Source: CBDUXZ01 sp965371325 [NCBI: uncultured bacterium]
Lineage (GTDB): Bacteria; JAUYMQ01
Direction of reading: 5' to 3'
Length of the DNA: 9,056 bases
NCBI GenBank assembly: GCA_965371325.1
Contig: CBDUXZ010000052.1
Coordinates: forward strand, 1 to 9,056
Below, piece after piece: positions 5,388 to 9,056 of this stretch (position 1 is its first letter; every line of letters begins with the position of its first letter). The notes under the pieces were generated by a model. That model did no database searches. It was not told where the DNA came from and saw nothing but the letters and a program-made list of their open reading frames with translations. The position numbers and the translations under genes are program-made.

Positions 5388-6245
5388 CTATCGGCCGGCA
5401 CGGTCGAGAGCTTGCGCCGGCGGTGATTTTCCGATCAGGTCGAACGTACCCAGCATCGCCAGAACGGCCAGATCCGCGAAGAGCAAGGGGGCGAATATCG
5501 GCGCGCCGAACAGGAAATTATCCCCCATGTTCCCCGAGGGCCCTTCCATGTTCGCTCCGAAGTGAAACAGAAAACCCGCAACGCCGACACCGGCCTGGAG
5601 AATCAGAACGGGAACGCAGAGCCTGAGAAAGGGACGGCTCCGGGGTCTGACCGTGGCAACGCACAAGAAACCGATCGCCAGGGCACTCGATAATACCGGG
5701 ATCCATTCACGGGTGTCGAAGAAACCGTTTTGCGCGTGATCGGCAAGCGAAAGCGCAAAGTTCCCGGCGAAGCCACCGAGGGCAAGAAAGATCACCCACT
5801 GCCCCCATTCGGTGGATTGCGAGCACATCATGCGGTTTAGCAGAAGGAGAAACCCCAGCCCTGCATAGGCGAGGGGCGCCACGAAGGGAGCCGTGTATAC
5901 AAGGCTTCGGATGGTCTGCTCCAGGAAGAAACGGCTCTCGAGATGAAGCACCATCCCTCCAATGCCGACACCGATAGAGGCGAACCCCGCAGCCATCCCG
6001 ATGATGCGCCCGGGAGGCCATCCGGGATCCCCCTTTCCCCGTACCAGGGCGTATCCGAGCAGCGGAGGGACGACCGCCGAGAACAGAACGGGGAGCCACT
6101 GCACGGTCAGTCCGAATTCGTTGATTGAATGTGCGAGTAAAACATCCAGGGCCAGAAAGGCGAGGTTGAAGATAACGAAGAGCTCGACGATCATCGGGCG
6201 GTTCCGCAGCAGGGCAATCACCGATTGCATATTTTCATCCCTCAT
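5388..6245 (-). CDS. Eight-helix membrane protein built of four His-bearing two-helix repeats
   Basis: This 285-residue integral membrane protein has about eight transmembrane segments. The open frame runs to 6383, but the ATG at 6245 overlaps the cytochrome stop as ATGA, so I start there and expect translational coupling. Internal repeats are clear. HSINEFGLTVQWLPVLFSA (39-57) matches HAQNGFFDTREWIPVLSSA (170-188), with His, Asn, Phe, Thr, Trp and Pro-Val-Leu in register. GVGIGGMVLH (92-101) matches GVGVAGFLFH (219-228), and TAPFVAPLAYAGL (118-130) matches GAPIFAPLLFADL (247-259). The protein is therefore a duplicated four-helix unit of about 127-131 residues, each with two related hairpins. 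His39, His101, His170 and His228 lie at the outer end of each first helix. The positive-inside rule (RGKGDP, NRMM, RPRSRP and the C-terminus inside) puts all four on the periplasmic face. It may anchor the cytochrome or exchange electrons or quinol with it. I do not recognise a family; NrfD-like is not evident. Confidence 0.82.
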   Translation of the reverse strand: MRDENMQSVIALLRNRPMIVELFVIFNLAFLALDVLLAHSINEFGLTVQWLPVLFSAVVPPLLGYALVRGKGDPGWPPGRIIGMAAGFASIGVGIGGMVLHLESRFFLEQTIRSLVYTAPFVAPLAYAGLGFLLLLNRMMCSQSTEWGQWVIFLALGGFAGNFALSLADHAQNGFFDTREWIPVLSSALAIGFLCVATVRPRSRPFLRLCVPVLILQAGVGVAGFLFHFGANMEGPSGNMGDNFLFGAPIFAPLLFADLAVLAMLGTFDLIGKSPPAQALDRAGR

Positions 6246-7468
6246 CGATGCCCACGGAGCCCCTTGGCTATTTCCTCCATCTCGACCTTCTTGGATAATA
6301 GTTCGTAGTTGCCGTGCCACTGCACAAAATCGGCGCCGCCCATGAATGCGCCGTGCTTGGCGGTGCGCCCGAAGTAGTGCCAATAGTCAAACGCAAGGAA
6401 TTCGATCGACTCGTCAAACGGCTCCGGTGTCAGGAGACCTTCCTCTCTTAACTCTTCGACGATCTTGAGAACCGACGCCACTTTATCGTTTGTCGCCGCT
6501 ACCACCTCTTCAGCTTTCCGATAGAACTCGTCAATATCGGTGCCCGAGTGGCACTTGAGGCACATCTCCTTCATCTCGGTTTGACCACGAGCGTAGGTGG
6601 GGCGCTTTTTTGAAATCGGAGCGAAGAGCCAGAAGGAAAGACGTTCCGTCACATCATGCGTCACCTTCATCCCTTCGAGACCGCTCATGTGGCATGTCGC
6701 GCACGTCGGTATCGGCATGTCCAGAGCCGTCAGTTCCTTGGGCGGCGCGTCGAGGTTCATCGTGGCGCTCTGGGCGTTGAAGAGAACGCCGTGTTTCGAC
6801 TCGTTGTAAATCTCAATCTGCGCATGGTCGGGTCCCATGTGACACTGGCCGCATGTCTGCGGATGGCGCGCGAGGGCGATCGATGCCGAGTGACGGGAAT
6901 GGCACTGGGTGCATGAACCGATCGAGCCGTCGGCGTTGGGCTTCCCGATGTTGTGACAGGCCAGGCAGCCCGTCTCCATCGCCCCAGGCTCCTCGAGCAG
7001 CACGAGCTTGTTGGGAGCCCGGTCGACGGCGCCCTGATGGAACTCCTCCGAGAAGCTGATCTGCTCGGATGTAAAGTCGTCTCTGCCTCGAACAGCCGCC
7101 CAGGCCGGCGCCCCGTGACGGCTCCGGACAAATTGTTCGTATTCCGTCGCGTGGCATTCCCGGCAGTTCAATGACGTCGCTTCGGTCGTGATGACGAAAT
7201 CGCGGTGCTCAAGCGCCTCCTGCCCCTCGAGAACCTTGTGACAATCAAGGCAGGTCACCCCCTCCTTGGCGTGCACACTTCGCTCGAATTGGTGCACAAG
7301 GGAGGCGGATTCGCGCAGATGGCATTGCGCGCACTTCCCCGTGGCTTTCACCAGGGCTGATGTCGGCTGCGCCGTTTCCGACTCCGGACGGCGCGCATTG
7401 AGAATGAGCGCCGCGACCACGAGTGCAGTCGCGATAAAAACCGCGATGAAGATCAAGCGAAACGACAT
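6242..7468 (-). CDS. Octaheme c-type cytochrome, hydroxylamine oxidoreductase (HAO)-like
   Basis: The 408-residue product has eight CXXCH heme sites, with first cysteines at 46, 73, 102, 168, 186, 206, 256 and 303. CHMGPDHAQIEIYNESKHG (209-227), CATCHMSG and THDVTERLSFW (270-280) are HAO-family hallmarks. The Asp214-His215 pair may correspond to the substrate-pocket Asp-His of characterised HAO. The family oxidises hydroxylamine or hydrazine or, in epsilon-proteobacterial types, probably reduces nitrogen oxides. Direction depends largely on whether a C-terminal Tyr cross-links the P460 heme. Candidates here are Tyr362, Tyr365 and Tyr388, near the GAFMGGADFVQWHG stretch (373-386), and I cannot decide without alignment. 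At 408 residues it is shorter than nitrifier HAO (roughly 550). Residues 4-24 form a hydrophobic segment with no clear cleavage site, so it is probably membrane-anchored facing the periplasm. ATG 7468 has GGGGGG five bases upstream. It is the first gene of a three-gene operon. Confidence 0.85.
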   Translation of the reverse strand: MSFRLIFIAVFIATALVVAALILNARRPESETAQPTSALVKATGKCAQCHLRESASLVHQFERSVHAKEGVTCLDCHKVLEGQEALEHRDFVITTEATSLNCRECHATEYEQFVRSRHGAPAWAAVRGRDDFTSEQISFSEEFHQGAVDRAPNKLVLLEEPGAMETGCLACHNIGKPNADGSIGSCTQCHSRHSASIALARHPQTCGQCHMGPDHAQIEIYNESKHGVLFNAQSATMNLDAPPKELTALDMPIPTCATCHMSGLEGMKVTHDVTERLSFWLFAPISKKRPTYARGQTEMKEMCLKCHSGTDIDEFYRKAEEVVAATNDKVASVLKIVEELREEGLLTPEPFDESIEFLAFDYWHYFGRTAKHGAFMGGADFVQWHGNYELLSKKVEMEEIAKGLRGHR

Positions 7469-7881
7469 CGGTTCCCCCCTTGAGCGCTTCCCGTTTTGTC
7501 TGGAGTCCGGCGGGCAAACACCTCGAGCAGCGAGCGACGTTTTTGTTGTCTGATCCGATCGTCGGGAGACATTTGAGAACGGCGCGGCCCACGTAGCCTA
7601 AATCATGGCCACGGGCGACACAAGAACGGTCATGCTTCCGCGGACGCGCGCTTCCATCCGGACGACCTCGGACGCATCGTGGAAACAGGAAGTTTGCACG
7701 TGGGGTTCAGCCGTGGAGGGGCTCGTGGAGAGAGGAGCGAAATGCGCCGGGATCGTGGTAGAATGGTCCGATTCCGTGGGCTATAAAGAGCGTTGCTCAG
7801 CCTTCGGGCACCCCCTGTCGAACCAGCCTTCCGGGCCCATGTAAAATCCGCCGAGCCCGACGCATTCCCGAGATCGATCAT
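7469..7881. other. Divergent spacer between the cytochrome operon and the PcRGLX-like gene
   Basis: This stretch of 413 bases should hold promoters for both directions. Short frames on both strands (for example 7605-7844 plus) have no signal, domain or Shine-Dalgarno and look like GC-rich chance ORFs. For the plus-strand gene, a TATAAA at 7782-7787 has only a poor -35 (TAGAAT, 7759). For the cytochrome operon I see no convincing sigma70 or sigma54 pair. No c-di-GMP (GEMM) riboswitch, which often precedes multiheme cytochromes, is recognisable. I find no tRNA or repeat. Confidence 0.4.
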
Positions 7882-9056
7882 ATGCGTAACTTTTCAATTG
7901 CCCTCAGGCGCACCATCCTGATTCTGGGCTGGCTGCCGCTGCTCCTCGTGCCTCCCACCGCGGGCGCGATAGACGGGGAGGTCCGGATTGAGATCGATGA
8001 TGCCGTGGCCCAGGGGGCGGACACCTGGCCGGTGACCACCGGTGTTCCCTTCCCCAGGGGCGCGCTTGCCTCGGCGGATCAGATCCGGCTGGTCGACGGA
8101 ACGGGTGCCGAGATTCCGATTCAGAAGGAAGTCACGGCGACCTGGGATCCCGCCGGCGCGGAAGTGAAGTGGCTTCTCCTGGATTTTCAGGCGAGCGCTC
8201 TCGAAACCTATCGGTTGCAGTACGGGGCGGACGTTTCTCCTTCGCCGGTTGAGGGTATTCTGACGAGCGAGGATGCTGCATCCATCTTCCTCGACGCGGG
8301 CGAGCTCCTGCTCGTGATTCCCAAGCAGCCCCAAGGGTCGCTCTTCACCCTCTTCCGCGACGAGAATACCGACGGCGTGCATGATCCGTCTGAAGAGTTT
8401 GCGGTTCTCCGGGATTCCACCATCGAGGACAATCTCGGAATTCGCTACGCGGCTTCCGCGGATGCGACCGACTACACCGCAGCAGTGGAGGTTATCGGTC
8501 CGCTCCGGACGACGATCCGTCTTGGCGGTTGGTATGTCGCGGCCGACGGGACGAGATTTTGCAAGCACATCACCCGCATCGAGACGTTTTTCGACAAGCC
8601 CTACATCCGCGTCTATCACACGTTCATATTCACGGGCGACACGGACGATATGATCACCGACATCAGTCTCGTCATGGAGCGTACCGGTTCGGGTGAGGAA
8701 GCGGTCGGCGTTTTTCCGCGCGGATACGATGCCCAGGGATCGACCGAACAGGTTCTTCTGAATCACAAGCAATCGGGCCTGCTGATACAGGAGAAATACC
8801 GGCACGCCGGGCAGCCGGATACCGCGCCTCACAATGCGTTTGGAATCTATCTGGCCAAAGGGGGTAAGCCGAAGAAACTCTTCCCTCGAAAACAATCTTC
8901 CCTGGGAAAATCGCCCGGCTGGACGACGCACCTGAACGACACGGGCGGGGCGACTGTCGGAGTCAGGCATTTCTGGCAGACCTTCCCAAAAGAGATCGAA
9001 GCAACGCGCGATGGAATCACGGTGCACCTCTGGTCGTCCCGACTGGGCCAGTTATT
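7882..9056 (+). CDS. Exported PcRGLX/YetA-like (exo-rhamnogalacturonan lyase family) protein, 3' end missing
   Basis: The frame is open from ATG 7882 to the window edge (391 codons plus two bases), so only the N-terminal part is present. A Sec signal peptide is clear: basic RNFSIALRR, hydrophobic 11-25 and a cleavage motif TAGA at 26-29. The mature start resembles the N-terminal RIFT-barrel domain of PcRGLX/YetA-like proteins: VTTGVPFPRGAL (51-62), ADQIRLVD (65-72), then VKWLLLDF. Around residues 230-260 comes a second domain with RIETFFDKPYIRVYHTFIFTGD, a motif typical of the following domain of that family. Relatives act on pectin-type rhamnogalacturonan from the non-reducing end, outside the cytoplasm. 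Substrate and activity cannot be judged without the C-terminus. No strong Shine-Dalgarno is visible. The gene is divergent from the cytochrome operon and probably unrelated to it. Confidence 0.78.
   Translation, partial: MRNFSIALRRTILILGWLPLLLVPPTAGAIDGEVRIEIDDAVAQGADTWPVTTGVPFPRGALASADQIRLVDGTGAEIPIQKEVTATWDPAGAEVKWLLLDFQASALETYRLQYGADVSPSPVEGILTSEDAASIFLDAGELLLVIPKQPQGSLFTLFRDENTDGVHDPSEEFAVLRDSTIEDNLGIRYAASADATDYTAAVEVIGPLRTTIRLGGWYVAADGTRFCKHITRIETFFDKPYIRVYHTFIFTGDTDDMITDISLVMERTGSGEEAVGVFPRGYDAQGSTEQVLLNHKQSGLLIQEKYRHAGQPDTAPHNAFGIYLAKGGKPKKLFPRKQSSLGKSPGWTTHLNDTGGATVGVRHFWQTFPKEIEATRDGITVHLWSSRLGQL

Noticed and set aside
6246-6383. N-terminal 46-codon extension of the membrane protein
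   Set aside because: It lies entirely inside the cytochrome gene, is Arg-rich and unlike the rest. The ATGA overlap start at 6245 is far more natural.
7811-7835. GGTTCGAC on the minus strand as a tRNA T-loop
   Set aside because: The flanking bases do not form a T-stem, and no acceptor, D or anticodon arms are present.
7605-7844. 79-codon plus-strand ORF in the divergent spacer
   Set aside because: It has no Shine-Dalgarno, domain or signal, and overlaps an equally long frame on the other strand.
7894-9027. A 377-codon open frame on the minus strand
   Set aside because: It lies antisense to the PcRGLX-like gene, which has a signal peptide and family motifs. The minus frame is Arg/Gly-rich with no recognisable domain and is the usual mirror of a GC-rich gene.

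Overview
This is a GC-rich window (roughly 60% GC by eye, with lower-GC patches) from what looks like an uncultured, probably anaerobic or facultative Gram-negative bacterium. The evidence is secreted proteins with Sec signals, a multiheme c-type cytochrome, two radical SAM enzymes and a PcRGLX/YetA-like polysaccharide-degradation protein. That mix is common in environmental lineages such as Planctomycetota or Hydrogenedentota relatives and delta-proteobacterial groups. I cannot name the phylum from the sequence alone. I see no rRNA, tRNA, CRISPR array, transposase or integrase.

Left part (1-2960): a minus-strand pair encodes an Fe(II)/2-oxoglutarate aspartyl/asparaginyl beta-hydroxylase-family protein (612-1256) and, 9 bases further on, a small helical exported protein (159-602). 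Divergent to them is a radical SAM enzyme (1505-2896) with an N-terminal four-cysteine, rubredoxin-like knuckle resembling the MJ0619/Tes group. The spacer between them carries a duplicated promoter-like block and an inverted repeat. The better promoter would start transcription at the hydroxylase ATG, giving a leaderless mRNA.

Middle (2963-4420): a minus-strand L-2-amino-thiazoline-4-carboxylate (ATC) hydrolase-family protein converges on the radical SAM gene. Its leader holds a promoter-like TATAAT box followed by a strong hairpin plus T-run, i.e. an attenuator-like layout. Next comes a small exported protein (plus strand) with six cysteines and a Lys/Glu-rich tail.

Right-centre (4463-7468), the most interesting part: a minus-strand operon reads octaheme HAO-like cytochrome c (408 aa, N-terminally anchored) -> eight-helix membrane protein (285 aa, ATGA overlap with the cytochrome) -> radical SAM protein with a cysteine-rich C-terminus (37-base gap, good Shine-Dalgarno). 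The membrane protein is built from four copies of a two-helix module. Each copy carries one histidine, and all four are predicted on the periplasmic face where the cytochrome sits. I read this as a candidate membrane-bound electron-transfer complex with a co-transcribed maturation or accessory radical SAM enzyme. The parts are recognisable, but I do not know this combination as a described system.

Right end (7469-9056): a 413-base divergent spacer with nothing decisive, then the 5' part of an exported PcRGLX/YetA-like (exo-rhamnogalacturonan-lyase-family) protein that runs off the window.
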